A stretch of 57,607 bases of DNA from UMGS172 sp045587185. Its GTDB lineage: Bacteria; Bacillota; Clostridia; Oscillospirales; Acutalibacteraceae. The first letter of the stretch is position 1, and each line of letters begins with the position of its first letter. The stretch covers positions 1 to 57,607 of the forward strand of contig JAZNBS010000002.1 in assembly GCA_045587185.1 (NCBI GenBank), given 5' to 3'. A program made the position numbers and the translations under genes. The notes under the pieces were generated by a model. That model made no database searches, was not told the origin of the DNA, and saw nothing but the letters and a program-made list of their open reading frames with translations. Below are positions 23,737 to 32,703 of this stretch, one piece after another.

Positions 23737-24387
23737 ATGTCGAAAAAAGCAGTTATTTTTGACCTTGACGGCACATTACTTAATACATATGAAGATTTGG
23801 CCAATGCCGTGAACTTTGCATTGAAGCAAAACGAACTGCCCACCCATCCGGCAGAAAAATATAAATTATTCGCCGGAAACGGTACCGATGTGATGATAAC
23901 CCGTGCCTTGCCCGAGGATAAACGAGATGCTGATACCTTTAAAAAGGTGAGAGATATCTATTTTCAGTACTACAACGCTCATTCGGGTGAGTGCACACGT
24001 CCTTATGACGGAATTATCGGTATGCTTGATGAACTTAAGTCAAGAGGAATGAAGTTAGCAGTGGTTTCCAACAAGATAGATTTTATGACACGTGCCGTTG
24101 TAAAAGAATATTTCGGTGACGGTATGTTTGATTTTGTCACGGGTCAATGTGACGGCATTACCCCAAAGCCCGACCCATCAATGGTGTTTAAGGTGTTGGA
24201 AAAGTTTAATATTACGGCCGATGAGTGTGTGTTTGTGGGTGACAGCGGTGTTGATGCCGAAACAGGTAAAAACGCAAATATGTTTACTGTTGGCGTTTTG
24301 TGGGGATTCCGTGATAAAGATGAACTTTTGGAATGCGGTGCTTCAACCGTCATTTCTAAGGCTGAAGAGTTGTTAAACTACGTTTAA
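23737..24387 (+). CDS. HAD-superfamily phosphatase, phosphoglycolate phosphatase-like
   Basis: 216 residues. HAD motif I is VIFDLDGTLLNT, motif II is in LAVVSNK, motif III is KPDP, and motif IV is FVGDSGVDAETGKNA. The cap between motifs I and II is the helical C1 type seen in Gph and PgmB-like enzymes. The likely role is hydrolysis of 2-phosphoglycolate or another small phosphate ester. The ATG at 23737 begins SKKAVIFDLDG; the frame opens earlier at 23707, without a better ribosome site. Confidence 0.8.
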   Translation: MSKKAVIFDLDGTLLNTYEDLANAVNFALKQNELPTHPAEKYKLFAGNGTDVMITRALPEDKRDADTFKKVRDIYFQYYNAHSGECTRPYDGIIGMLDELKSRGMKLAVVSNKIDFMTRAVVKEYFGDGMFDFVTGQCDGITPKPDPSMVFKVLEKFNITADECVFVGDSGVDAETGKNANMFTVGVLWGFRDKDELLECGASTVISKAEELLNYV

Positions 24388-24426
24388 GATATAATATTTC
24401 TAATTATTTGAAAGGAAAATGATTTT

Positions 24427-24906
24427 ATGAAGCGTAGCGATTATCTTGGTTGGGACGAATATTTTATGGGTATTGCCTTGCTGTCTTCACAGCGAAGCAA
24501 GGACCCCAACACGCAGGTCGGTGCCTGTATAGTCAACGCCGAAAACCGTATTATGGCGGTTGGATATAACGGTATGCCTTACGGTTGCGATGATGATGAG
24601 TATCCGTGGGACAGGGAAGGAGACGCTTTAAACAGCAAGTATATGTTCGTCTGCCACGCCGAACTGAATGCAATACTTAACTTTAACGGCGGGTCTATGA
24701 AAGGTTTCCGCCTTTATACCACGCTCTTCCCTTGTAACGAATGTGCCAAGGCCATTATACAAAAAGGCATTGCCGAGGTTATCTATCTTTCCGATAAATA
24801 TGCCGATGCAGAAATGACCAAGGCGGCTAAAATGATGTTCAAGTCGGCAGGTGTTGTCTGCCGTGAGTACGAGCAGACTATGAAATCGGCAGAACTTAAA
24901 CTGTAA
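24427..24906 (+). CDS. dCMP deaminase family protein
   Basis: 159 residues of the cytidine/deoxycytidylate deaminase fold (ComEB type). The zinc site is formed by CHAELNAIL (H-A-E) and FPCNECAKAI (P-C-x-x-C). The N-terminal DEYFMGIALLSSQRSKDPNTQVG is typical of the family. The product would be dUMP for thymidylate synthesis. An AAAGGAAA site precedes the ATG, 39 bases after the HAD gene; the two probably share a transcript. Confidence 0.88.
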   Translation: MKRSDYLGWDEYFMGIALLSSQRSKDPNTQVGACIVNAENRIMAVGYNGMPYGCDDDEYPWDREGDALNSKYMFVCHAELNAILNFNGGSMKGFRLYTTLFPCNECAKAIIQKGIAEVIYLSDKYADAEMTKAAKMMFKSAGVVCREYEQTMKSAELKL

Positions 24907-24932
24907 TAATAAAACGCAGCACTGTAAACTTT

Positions 24933-24959
24933 AAGCGGATGGCGATGCCATCCGCTTTT
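24933..24959 (+). terminator. Intrinsic terminator
   Basis: AAGCGGATGGC and GCCATCCGCTT with a three-base loop and TTTTG after it; ends the dCMP deaminase unit. Confidence 0.85.
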
Positions 24960-25006
24960 GCTATACCCTTTTTTTGAGTAAAAATGTAAATTTTCTGCTT
25001 CACCCC

Positions 25007-25035
25007 TTGAAGTATTGTTATGTATATATTATAAT
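25007..25035 (+). promoter_or_regulatory. Sigma-A promoter of the mreBCD cluster
   Basis: TTGAAG (25007-25012) and TATAAT (25030-25035) with a 17-base spacer; a second TATAAT-like box lies at 25044-25049. The leader to mreB is about 85 bases. Confidence 0.65.
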
Positions 25036-25125
25036 ATATACTGTATAATTGTGTGTGATGTGTCTTTGGCTTGGTTGCCAATTATTTTGTTGATTTTCAC
25101 AAAACTTCATTTTTGGAGGGTGTAT

Positions 25126-26145
25126 ATGTTTACTAGAGATATTTTTATTGACCTTGGAACCGATAATACCCGTGTCGGTATTAAAGGCAAGGGAATTGTT
25201 ATGCGTGAGCCTTCGGTTGTTGCGTATGATGTTCGCAACGATACCGTTAAGGCTGTCGGTGCCGCCGCAAAGGAAATGATAGGACGAACTCCGGGTTCTA
25301 TTGTTGCCGTAAAACCTATAAAGGGCGGTGTTATTGCTGACTTTGACGTAACCGAGGCTATGCTCCGTAAATTTATAAAATCCGCACTCCGTGGCTCACT
25401 GTTTTCGCGTTGCCGTGTAATGCTTTGCGTGCCGTCGGGTGTTACCGAGGTTGAAAGCCGTGCAATTTTTGACGCTGCAAGCCATGCAGGTGCTTATGAG
25501 GTTGACTTGGTTGAGGTGCCCTTGGCTGCGGCCATTGGTGCAAAGGTCCATGTTTCGGCATCTTCGGGCAGTATGGTTGTTGATATAGGCGGTGGTACCA
25601 CCGAGGTCGCGGTTATTGCTTTGGGTGATATTGTCACCTCTCAATCAACCAAGTCTGCGGGAGACAGTTTTGATGAAGCGATTATCAATTTTGTCCGTAA
25701 AAAGCACAATCTCCTCATCGGCGACCGCACTGCCGAGCAGATAAAGATTCGTCTGGGCTCGGCATTGCCTTTTGAGGATGAGGGTTCGATGGAGGTTAAA
25801 GGTCGCAACCTCGTTGACGGTCTGCCCAAGAATATTGAACTTACCGCCGAAGAGGTGCGAGAGGCTCTGTCTGACCAACTTTATCAGATAATTGATACCA
25901 TTCGTTCCACATTTGAGAAAACTCCGCCCGAATTGGCGGCAGATATTATTGATAAGGGCATTGTTCTCACGGGTGGCAGTGCCGCACTGCGTAATATTGA
26001 CAAGCTTATCGCAATGGAAACAGGAATGCCCGTCACCGTTGCCGATGAGCCCGATGATTGCGTGGCTTTGGGAATCGGTAAAAAAATCGAAACCAATCTT
26101 ACATTTGATACCTATGTATTTAAAAGAGGTAAAAGATACCGTTGA
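25126..26145 (+). CDS. mreB: Rod shape-determining protein MreB
   Basis: 339 residues, the usual length. Actin-fold ATPase that forms membrane-bound filaments guiding lateral wall synthesis. Phosphate-1 loop IFIDLGTDNTRVG, connect/phosphate-2 MVVDIGGGTTEVAV, and the adenosine loop GIVLTGGSAALRNID can be seen. The ATG at 25126 (MFTRDIF) has a GGAGGG site; the frame upstream to 25015 crosses the promoter and is not coding. It heads the operon mreB-mreC-mreD-PBP2. Confidence 0.95.
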   Translation: MFTRDIFIDLGTDNTRVGIKGKGIVMREPSVVAYDVRNDTVKAVGAAAKEMIGRTPGSIVAVKPIKGGVIADFDVTEAMLRKFIKSALRGSLFSRCRVMLCVPSGVTEVESRAIFDAASHAGAYEVDLVEVPLAAAIGAKVHVSASSGSMVVDIGGGTTEVAVIALGDIVTSQSTKSAGDSFDEAIINFVRKKHNLLIGDRTAEQIKIRLGSALPFEDEGSMEVKGRNLVDGLPKNIELTAEEVREALSDQLYQIIDTIRSTFEKTPPELAADIIDKGIVLTGGSAALRNIDKLIAMETGMPVTVADEPDDCVALGIGKKIETNLTFDTYVFKRGKRYR

Positions 26146-26164
26146 TTTTGGAGGCATAATATAT

Positions 26165-27022
26165 ATGCGTTTCTTCTTTAGAAGTAAAAGCTTCAAAATT
26201 TTTGCCGTTTCACTTTCGGTAATTATTGTTGTTGTGGGGATTATTGCTATATTCAGCAAGGTCTCATCGCCTTTGAGCAGTTTTGTTGGTGCTATTACTA
26301 CACCGTTCCAAAAGGCGTTCAGTGCAATTTCCAATAAGGTGGATGACTTTTTCACCTCGGTGGATGACAATCAGAAACTTATGGATGAAATTGACCGTTT
26401 GAAGGCTGAAAATGCCCAACTTAGTCAGAAACTCACAGAATATGAACAGGTTGAGGCTGAAAATAAGCATTATGAGGAGTTTTTGGGTATAAAAGAAAAG
26501 AACCCCGAAATGCTTTTTCAGTCTGCAACTGTTTCGGCAAAGGATTATACCGACCCTTATAAAGGGTTTACGGTCAATGTTGGCTCAATGGACGGTGTTT
26601 CGTTGCACGATCCGGTTATAACCGATGCAGGTCTTGTTGGATACATCAGCGAAATTGCGCTGACCTATTCAAAGGTGACTACAATTTTAAGTCCCGAACT
26701 CAAAGCAGGTGGAAGGGATAGCCGTACCGATGATGAGGGTATTGCATCAGGCAGAGCAGACCTTGCTGTCGATAATAAGTGCTATCTTTACAATCTGCAG
26801 AGAAACTGCTCGGTTTCCATTGGGGACTATGTTGTTACCGCGGGCGGAAGTGTGTTTCCCGAAGGTCTTGTTATCGGCAAGGTTTCGGACATAAAGCAAC
26901 AAAGCAAGGACTCGTCACTTTATGCCGTTGTTGATTCCTCGGTTGAGTTTGCTGACCTGCGTGACGTTATGGTTATAACATATTTTTCAGGACAGGGCTA
27001 TGTCGGTCCGGAAACGGAGTAA
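26165..27022 (+). CDS. mreC: Rod shape-determining protein MreC
   Basis: 285 residues. One N-terminal membrane segment (about 10-30), a coiled coil (DEIDRLKAENAQLSQKLTEYEQVEAENKHYEEF, quoted in part), then the double beta-barrel MreC domain with GSMDGVSLHDPVITDAGLVG and GSVFPEGLVIGKV. It links MreB to the outer wall-synthesis enzymes. The ATG at 26165 has a GGAGG site 19 bases after mreB. The frame extends far upstream through mreB without being used. Confidence 0.93.
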   Translation: MRFFFRSKSFKIFAVSLSVIIVVVGIIAIFSKVSSPLSSFVGAITTPFQKAFSAISNKVDDFFTSVDDNQKLMDEIDRLKAENAQLSQKLTEYEQVEAENKHYEEFLGIKEKNPEMLFQSATVSAKDYTDPYKGFTVNVGSMDGVSLHDPVITDAGLVGYISEIALTYSKVTTILSPELKAGGRDSRTDDEGIASGRADLAVDNKCYLYNLQRNCSVSIGDYVVTAGGSVFPEGLVIGKVSDIKQQSKDSSLYAVVDSSVEFADLRDVMVITYFSGQGYVGPETE

Positions 27023-27024
27023 CT

Positions 27025-27546
27025 ATGACTACACAAAAGATAAGATATGTTGTGGGTTTTTCTTTATACAGTATAGCCTCGGTGTTGGTTGTAATGTTAC
27101 AGTCAACGGGGATAATGACCTTGCAACTCGGCACCGCATCGGCGGTTCTTATACTGCCGTTGGTAATTTATTCAGGCTTTTATTTCGGATTTTTGGGTGG
27201 CGCTGTTATGGGGCTTATCTCAGGCGCCGTGACCGATGTCTATTCATCGACGCTTATGTATAACACGGTTGCACTGACCGTTGTGGGATTTGTTGCCGGT
27301 GTTATTATTGAACGTTTTTTTAACCGTAATTTTGCCGCCGCTTCGGTTCTCAATATTTCGGCCTCGGTGTTGTATTTTTTCTTAAAATGGCTTATGGTGT
27401 ATGCATTCACTGACCCTGTGCCGATGTTTGTACTGACGAGATTTTCGTTGCCGTCGGCTATTTATACCGCTACTTCGGGAATATTACTTTTCTTTTTGCT
27501 TAATCTTATTTTGAAAAATATTCCAAGTATGGCACAAAAACATTGA
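27025..27546 (+). CDS. mreD: Rod shape-determining membrane protein MreD
   Basis: 173 residues, five or six hydrophobic helices, starting two bases after the mreC stop with a GGAG site. The stretch GFYFGFLGGAVMGLISGAVTD is typical of the MreD family. Integral membrane partner of MreC. Confidence 0.88.
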   Translation: MTTQKIRYVVGFSLYSIASVLVVMLQSTGIMTLQLGTASAVLILPLVIYSGFYFGFLGGAVMGLISGAVTDVYSSTLMYNTVALTVVGFVAGVIIERFFNRNFAAASVLNISASVLYFFLKWLMVYAFTDPVPMFVLTRFSLPSAIYTATSGILLFFLLNLILKNIPSMAQKH

Positions 27547-27578
27547 TTTAATAAATTTATAAAAGGAGGTGACCGCCT

Positions 27579-29567
27579 GTGAGGGTTAAAAAACGTGAAA
27601 ATCCAAGAATAATTATCCTTATTTCAATAATGTTGGCACTGTTCAGTGTATTTGGCTTTAGAGCCGCACATTTTCAGGTGGTCACAGCCGATGATTTTGC
27701 GCTTAAAAACGCGCATCTTACCGCCATTAAAACCAAGATTACCGCTACAAGAGGTGAAATTGTCGACCGTTACGGACGGCCGATTGCCACCAACCGTGAC
27801 GGCTACAGTATTGTTTTTAACAGTGCTTATATGAAAAAAGCGCATTATAATGACGCTATTATTGCATTGACCGACCTGCTTTCACAATACAAGTGGGAAT
27901 GGACCGACCAGTTGCCAATGACGGACAGTGCACCTTATGAATTCACCGATGAAAGCGGTGCTAAAAGGCTAAAATCAAAACTCGGACTTAATGACTACGC
28001 CACGGCCGAAAACTGCTATGATGAAATGGTAAAAAAATACTCACTTGAAACGGTTAGTGAAAAGGACAAGCGTACCGTTATGGGTGTGCGCTATTCAATG
28101 GATAGGGCCGATTTTTCGGTGTCTAATCCGTTCACCTTTGCCGAGGACATTCCGTCTGACCTTATGCTGACGGTTGCTGAGTCGTTCACACATATTCAGG
28201 GTATTGAAATAAACGTAGTGTCATATCGTAAATATGCTGACTCTCAACTTGCACCGCACACAATAGGTACTATCGGCAAAATTAACGCAGAGGAATGGGA
28301 AACACTTAAGACACAGGGCTATTCTTACAATGATTACGTCGGTAAAAGCGGTGTTGAAAAGGCATTTGAGAAGTATCTCAAAGGTCAGGACGGTGAGATG
28401 ACCTATTATTTTGATAAGTCGGGTAATGTTGTGTATACCGAGATTACCAAACAGCCTGTTCAGGGTCACACCGTGTTTTTGACGCTTGATTCTAAACTGC
28501 AGTTGGTTGCACAAAATGCATTGGCCAACAATATCAATCAACTCAATTCAAAGGGGCAGAATATTACAGGTGGCTCGGTTGTTATTACCAACATCAAAAC
28601 GGGTGAGGTGTTAACATCAGCCAATTATCCCTCATATGACCTTGAAAACTTAAGTGATTATCTTTCGGGTGAGGTTGCCAATAATCCTTTGTACGACCGT
28701 GCATTAAAGGGAACCTATCCTCCGGGCTCTGCATTCAAACCAATGGTTGCCGTTGCAGGCTTGCAGGAAAAAATAATGGAGCCTTATGACACTGTTTTCT
28801 GTTCAAAAAAATACACATTTTATAAGGACTATCAACCCTCCTGTATGCATTATCACAAAACGGTCAATGTGTTCACGGCTATTTCGCAGTCTTGTAACTA
28901 TTACTTCTTTGATGTCGGTCGTCAGGTTGGAATTACTAAATTAAATAATTATGCCAAAAAGATGGGACTTGGTGTTCCCACCGGCATTGAGTTGGGTGAG
29001 TCAAGCGGTAAATTGGCCGGCCCTAAATATTCACAGTCGGTCGGAACGCAGTGGTATGATGGTATGACTTTGGCGGCCGCTATCGGCCAGTCGGACAATG
29101 CTTTCACACCACTACAACTTTCAATATATACCTCAACTGTTGCCAACGGCGGCACTCGTTTCAGAGCAACCTTACTCAGCGCGGTAAGGACTGCAACCGA
29201 CAATCAAACGGTCTTTAGGATGACACCTGAGATTATGGATACGTTGGATGTTGAAAAGTCGGTTATTGATGCCGTTAAAAAAGGTATGCGTTCGGTTACT
29301 TCAGAGGGTACTGCAAGCGCCTATTTTGCCGATTATCCAATCAATATCGGCGGTAAGACGGGTACTGCGCAGACCACAGGTCCCGATAACAGTGTTCTGA
29401 TACTTTTTGCACCTTACGAAGACCCCGAAATTGCAGTTTCTATCGTGGTTGAACACGGTGAGAAGAGTATTTCAACCGGTCCCGTAGCCAAGGCAATAAT
29501 GGATGAATATTTCTTCGGTTCTGCTGATGCCGAAACCGATGAACGTCCAAATGAACTGCTTAAATGA
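27579..29567 (+). CDS. mrdA: Class B penicillin-binding protein 2 (elongasome transpeptidase)
   Basis: 662 residues. Short cytoplasmic tail, membrane anchor at about 10-28, a dimerisation domain, then the transpeptidase domain. GSAFKP holds the nucleophile (Ser 384, S-x-x-K), SCN is the SxN motif near residue 430, and KTGTAQT is near 593. It cross-links lateral wall peptidoglycan with MreBCD and RodA. The start is GTG at 27579 behind AAAAGGAGGTGA. Confidence 0.92.
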   Translation: MRVKKRENPRIIILISIMLALFSVFGFRAAHFQVVTADDFALKNAHLTAIKTKITATRGEIVDRYGRPIATNRDGYSIVFNSAYMKKAHYNDAIIALTDLLSQYKWEWTDQLPMTDSAPYEFTDESGAKRLKSKLGLNDYATAENCYDEMVKKYSLETVSEKDKRTVMGVRYSMDRADFSVSNPFTFAEDIPSDLMLTVAESFTHIQGIEINVVSYRKYADSQLAPHTIGTIGKINAEEWETLKTQGYSYNDYVGKSGVEKAFEKYLKGQDGEMTYYFDKSGNVVYTEITKQPVQGHTVFLTLDSKLQLVAQNALANNINQLNSKGQNITGGSVVITNIKTGEVLTSANYPSYDLENLSDYLSGEVANNPLYDRALKGTYPPGSAFKPMVAVAGLQEKIMEPYDTVFCSKKYTFYKDYQPSCMHYHKTVNVFTAISQSCNYYFFDVGRQVGITKLNNYAKKMGLGVPTGIELGESSGKLAGPKYSQSVGTQWYDGMTLAAAIGQSDNAFTPLQLSIYTSTVANGGTRFRATLLSAVRTATDNQTVFRMTPEIMDTLDVEKSVIDAVKKGMRSVTSEGTASAYFADYPINIGGKTGTAQTTGPDNSVLILFAPYEDPEIAVSIVVEHGEKSISTGPVAKAIMDEYFFGSADAETDERPNELLK

Positions 29568-29665
29568 CAGTTTTTGTCGAAAATTTTGTTGTTCTGATAT
29601 GTTTTTACTTTACAAAAAAGTAAAAATATGCTAATATATTTTCGGTTTGAGAAGGGGTGAACTTG

Positions 29666-30391
29666 ATGGCACAAACGGTTGTGCTTATTTCTTCAAAAGG
29701 CGGAAGCGGAAAGTCGACTGTTGCCGTGGGTCTTGCTACCGCATTCTCGCGCGAGGGGAAGAGGGTTCTTCTCATTGATGCTGACGAGGGAGCAAGGTGT
29801 CTTGATTCAATGCTCTCGGTTGATTCGGATACGGTTTTTGATATTTCGGATGTTCTGTCGGGCAACACTGATGTCGAAAGTGCAATGATAAGTGTAACAT
29901 CATTACCCGGTGTTTCAGTTATCCCGTCACCTCAAGGCACCGAGGCTTTGGATTTGGGTGAGTTGGGCAGACTCGCCATAAGTCTTGGGGATAAATTCGA
30001 TTATATTCTGATTGACACCAAGGGCCAACTTCCTGCCGAAAGACTTTGTGACCTCCCCAAAAGTGCACAGTTCATTTCGGTTGTCACAACCGACAGAATT
30101 GCAGTGAGGAACACAGGTGTTCTTATATCTAAACTTTCAAGTTTCGGAATTAAACCGAGGCTTATCATAAACCGTTTTAAGCCCAAGGGCAGGGACGGGA
30201 AGTATGTTAATATTGATAATATTATCGATACGTCAATGGCAAGGCTTATTGGTATTATCCCTGAGGATAAAAACATTACTTCGCTTGACGGACCGATATT
30301 ATTGGGTACCGCTGCAGCGGCGATTTTCAGAATTGCAGCAAGGATTGAGGGCAAGTCGATACCCTTGCCAAAAATAAAAGAAATAATTTAA
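29666..30391 (+). CDS. MinD/ParA-like ATPase
   Basis: 241 residues. Deviant Walker A reads SSKGGSGKST (MinD usually KGGVGKTT), followed by VLLIDADEGARCLDSML and ILIDTKG. The C-terminus ends SIPLPKIKEII, shorter than the amphipathic membrane helix of classical MinD. It is probably a division-site or cell-pole ATPase, because it follows mreBCD-PBP2 as in many Clostridia, but no minC or minE is beside it. ATG 29666 was chosen (AAGGGGTGA site); a GTG at 29657 is possible. Confidence 0.8.
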   Translation: MAQTVVLISSKGGSGKSTVAVGLATAFSREGKRVLLIDADEGARCLDSMLSVDSDTVFDISDVLSGNTDVESAMISVTSLPGVSVIPSPQGTEALDLGELGRLAISLGDKFDYILIDTKGQLPAERLCDLPKSAQFISVVTTDRIAVRNTGVLISKLSSFGIKPRLIINRFKPKGRDGKYVNIDNIIDTSMARLIGIIPEDKNITSLDGPILLGTAAAAIFRIAARIEGKSIPLPKIKEII

Positions 30392-30408
30392 AAAGTGAGG
30401 ATGGAATT

Positions 30409-30807
30409 ATGAATATTGCTTTGATTGCACATGATGCCAAAAAGGAACTTATGGTTCAGTTTTGTATTGCTTATTGCGGCATTTTAAGCCGACATACCAT
30501 CCTTGCCACGGGTACCACGGGAAAACTTGTATCAGAGGCAACGGGATTGGATATTGTCAAATTTTTGAGTGGTGACCAAGGCGGAGCACAGCAGATTGCT
30601 TCCCGAATCGGTTGCGAAGAAATTGATATGGTGCTTCTGTTCAGAGATGCTAGAAAAGGTGAGTCTGAACCCGATGAAAGCAACATTATGCGTTTGTGCG
30701 ATGTTCACAATGTCCCTATTGCAACTAATATTGCTACGGCAGAAATGCTTATTCACGGTCTTGAAAGAGGAGACCTTGACTGGAGAGACATTATTCACAA
30801 CAATTAA
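30409..30807 (+). CDS. Methylglyoxal synthase homolog with altered active site
   Basis: 132 residues, full-length MgsA fold: IALIAHDAKKELM, ILATGTTGKLVSEATG, DVHNVPIATNIATAE. The block that reads GPxGGDQQ in MgsA reads SGDQGGAQQ here, so the catalytic base Asp (Asp71 in E. coli) aligns with Ala. The PHxPD block reads ESEPD, so His98 aligns with Ser; Asp101, and the first HD pair, remain. It may make methylglyoxal poorly, or have another role. The start has a weak GTGAGGATGG site, 17 bases after the MinD-like gene. Confidence 0.78.
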   Translation: MNIALIAHDAKKELMVQFCIAYCGILSRHTILATGTTGKLVSEATGLDIVKFLSGDQGGAQQIASRIGCEEIDMVLLFRDARKGESEPDESNIMRLCDVHNVPIATNIATAEMLIHGLERGDLDWRDIIHNN

Positions 30808-30814
30808 AATTTTA

Positions 30815-30844
30815 AAAATCCTTGCTGTAAAATGCAAGGATTTT
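30815..30844 (+). terminator. Intrinsic terminator
   Basis: AAAATCCTTGC and GCAAGGATTTT around TGTAAAAT, ending the mre-to-mgsA run. It leaves about 34 bases before hisS. Confidence 0.75.
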
Positions 30845-30878
30845 GTGCGTAAATACATTATAGTTTTCGGAGGAAATT

Positions 30879-32222
30879 ATGGCTAAATACAATACTTGTG
30901 TTAAGGGTACTGCCGATGTTTTGCCTGATGATAGTTATAAATGGCAGTTTGTTGAAAGGAAAATGCTTGAAACAGCGGGCCTTTTCGGTTTCTCGGAAAT
31001 CAGGGTGCCTGTTTTTGAATATACTGAGGTATTCACCAAAAATGTTGGTGAAACAACAGATGTTGTGCAAAAAGAAATGTACACCTTTACTGATAAGGGT
31101 GACCGTTCAATAACCTTGCGCCCTGAGTTTACTGCGGGTGTTGTTCGCTCTGTTATCGAACACGGTCTTATCAACGGTGCATTGCCTGTCAAGACTTGTT
31201 ATATCGGCGGTTGCTACCGTTATGAAAAGCCACAGGCAGGCCGAATGAGAGAGTTTCACCAGTTCGGTGCCGAAATGTTTGGCGCAAAGGGCCCCTCGGC
31301 CGATGCCGAGATGATTTTGCTTGCCAACTCGGTTCTCAAAAACCTGGGCATCAAAAATCTTTCGCTTGAAATAAATTCTATTGGCTGTCCCGAGTGTAGG
31401 GCTAAGTATCACGCATCATTAAAGGAATACTTTGCCTCTCGCAAGGACGAACTTTGTGACACCTGTCAGGACAGACTTGACCGAAATCCAATGCGAATTC
31501 TGGATTGCAAATCTCCAGTTTGCAAGAATATTGCTGATGATGCACCCATTATGATTGAATTCCTTTGCGATGAGTGTAACGAACATTTTGAGGGTGTTAA
31601 AAAGCATCTAGAATCTGCAGGTCTTGATTTTACCGTAAACCCCAAAATTGTCCGCGGACTTGATTATTATACAAAGACGGTTTTTGAATTTATTTCCGGT
31701 GAGATTGGCGCTCAATCCACCGTTTGCGGCGGAGGTCGTTATGACGGTCTCGTTGGTCAGATGGGAGGCCCGCAAATGCCGTCACTCGGTTTCGCGATGG
31801 GTATTGAACGTCTACTGATGGTTATGGCTAGTCAGGGCACACAGTTCCCAGAGTTTAAGTTGCCTGATGTTTATATTTCAACAATGGGCGAACAGGCACA
31901 ACTCAAGGCCACAAAACTATGCATGGATCTTAGAAATGAGGGCTTCACCGCTATTTGTGATGTTGCCGGCCGTTCACTTAAGGCACAGATGAAATATGCC
32001 GATAAAATAGGAGCAATTTTCAGCACTGTCATTGGTGATGATGAACTTGCTAACAACAAATGCGTACTTAAAAATATGCAGACCGGCCAACAGCAGGAAG
32101 TAACCTTGTCTGACGGGATAGTTTCAGCTATATATGATTACAGAATTGACTCGATGATAGACAGTGTTGCAGGTTCTGCCGATGACCTTGAAGCAGTGCT
32201 TGGTCTTGCAAAGAAAAACTGA
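30879..32222 (+). CDS. hisS: Histidyl-tRNA synthetase
   Basis: 447 residues. Class II synthetase: motif 2 with GGCYRYEKPQAGRMREFHQFG, the histidine-A loop (GLDYYTKTVFEF), and motif 3 GFAMGIERL; a C-terminal anticodon-binding domain of HGTP type follows (DVYISTMGEQAQLKA). Four Cys (CPECR, CDTC) sit in the insertion domain. No T-box can be seen in the short upstream gap. Confidence 0.95.
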   Translation: MAKYNTCVKGTADVLPDDSYKWQFVERKMLETAGLFGFSEIRVPVFEYTEVFTKNVGETTDVVQKEMYTFTDKGDRSITLRPEFTAGVVRSVIEHGLINGALPVKTCYIGGCYRYEKPQAGRMREFHQFGAEMFGAKGPSADAEMILLANSVLKNLGIKNLSLEINSIGCPECRAKYHASLKEYFASRKDELCDTCQDRLDRNPMRILDCKSPVCKNIADDAPIMIEFLCDECNEHFEGVKKHLESAGLDFTVNPKIVRGLDYYTKTVFEFISGEIGAQSTVCGGGRYDGLVGQMGGPQMPSLGFAMGIERLLMVMASQGTQFPEFKLPDVYISTMGEQAQLKATKLCMDLRNEGFTAICDVAGRSLKAQMKYADKIGAIFSTVIGDDELANNKCVLKNMQTGQQQEVTLSDGIVSAIYDYRIDSMIDSVAGSADDLEAVLGLAKKN

Positions 32223-32235
32223 TACATTATAAACG

Positions 32236-32274
32236 AAAGACCTTTTGAACGCTTAGTTCAAAAGGTCTTTTTTC
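32236..32274. terminator. Bidirectional terminator after hisS
   Basis: AAAGACCTTTTGAAC and GTTCAAAAGGTCTTT around GCTTA, with T-run on the plus strand; between convergent hisS and the AbrB gene. Confidence 0.88.
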
Positions 32275-32282
32275 AGGATTTG

Positions 32283-32534
32283 TTATTTTGCTTCGCTGCC
32301 GATTTTTTTTGCACATTTTTTACAGATATTCTTGCCCATAAATGAAATTATATCGTTTCCTTCCTTGCAAAAAATACAGCAAGGCTCATATTTTCTTAAA
32401 ATAATTCTATCGTCTTCAACAAAAAACTCAACGGAACCGCCGCCATCTTTAAGACCGAAAATTTCACGCATTTCGGCAGGAAGCACAATGCGTCCAACAC
32501 TGTCAACGTTTCTCACAATACCGGTTGCTTTCAT
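32283..32534 (-). CDS. AbrB/SpoVT-family transition-state regulator with zinc-finger tail
   Basis: 83 residues. The N-terminal swapped-hairpin AbrB domain (GIVRNVDSVGRIVLPAEMREIFGL) is followed by a short strand pair and a tail with CCIFC and CKKC, a likely zinc site. Such proteins control spore-entry and stationary-phase genes. An AGAAGGAGTG site supports ATG 32534; an earlier ATG at 32552 lies within that site. Confidence 0.85.
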   Translation of the reverse strand: MKATGIVRNVDSVGRIVLPAEMREIFGLKDGGGSVEFFVEDDRIILRKYEPCCIFCKEGNDIISFMGKNICKKCAKKIGSEAK

Positions 32535-32658
32535 ATGCTCACTCCTTCTCATTTTAAGTTAATTATACATTTCCAAAAGGTGGGTGTCAACAGAAATCGA
32601 CAAAATTTTGCACTTTTATTTTTTAACACTTTCTATCGTTAAAGACAGATAAAAACAA

Positions 32659-32687
32659 AGAACACCGTGCGAGTCGCACGGTGTTCT
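32659..32687 (-). terminator. Terminator after gpmI
   Basis: AGAACACCGTGCGA and its complement close with a tiny loop, followed on the minus strand by TTTGTTTTTATC. Confidence 0.85.
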
Positions 32688-32703
32688 GCTACACATATTT
32701 TTA

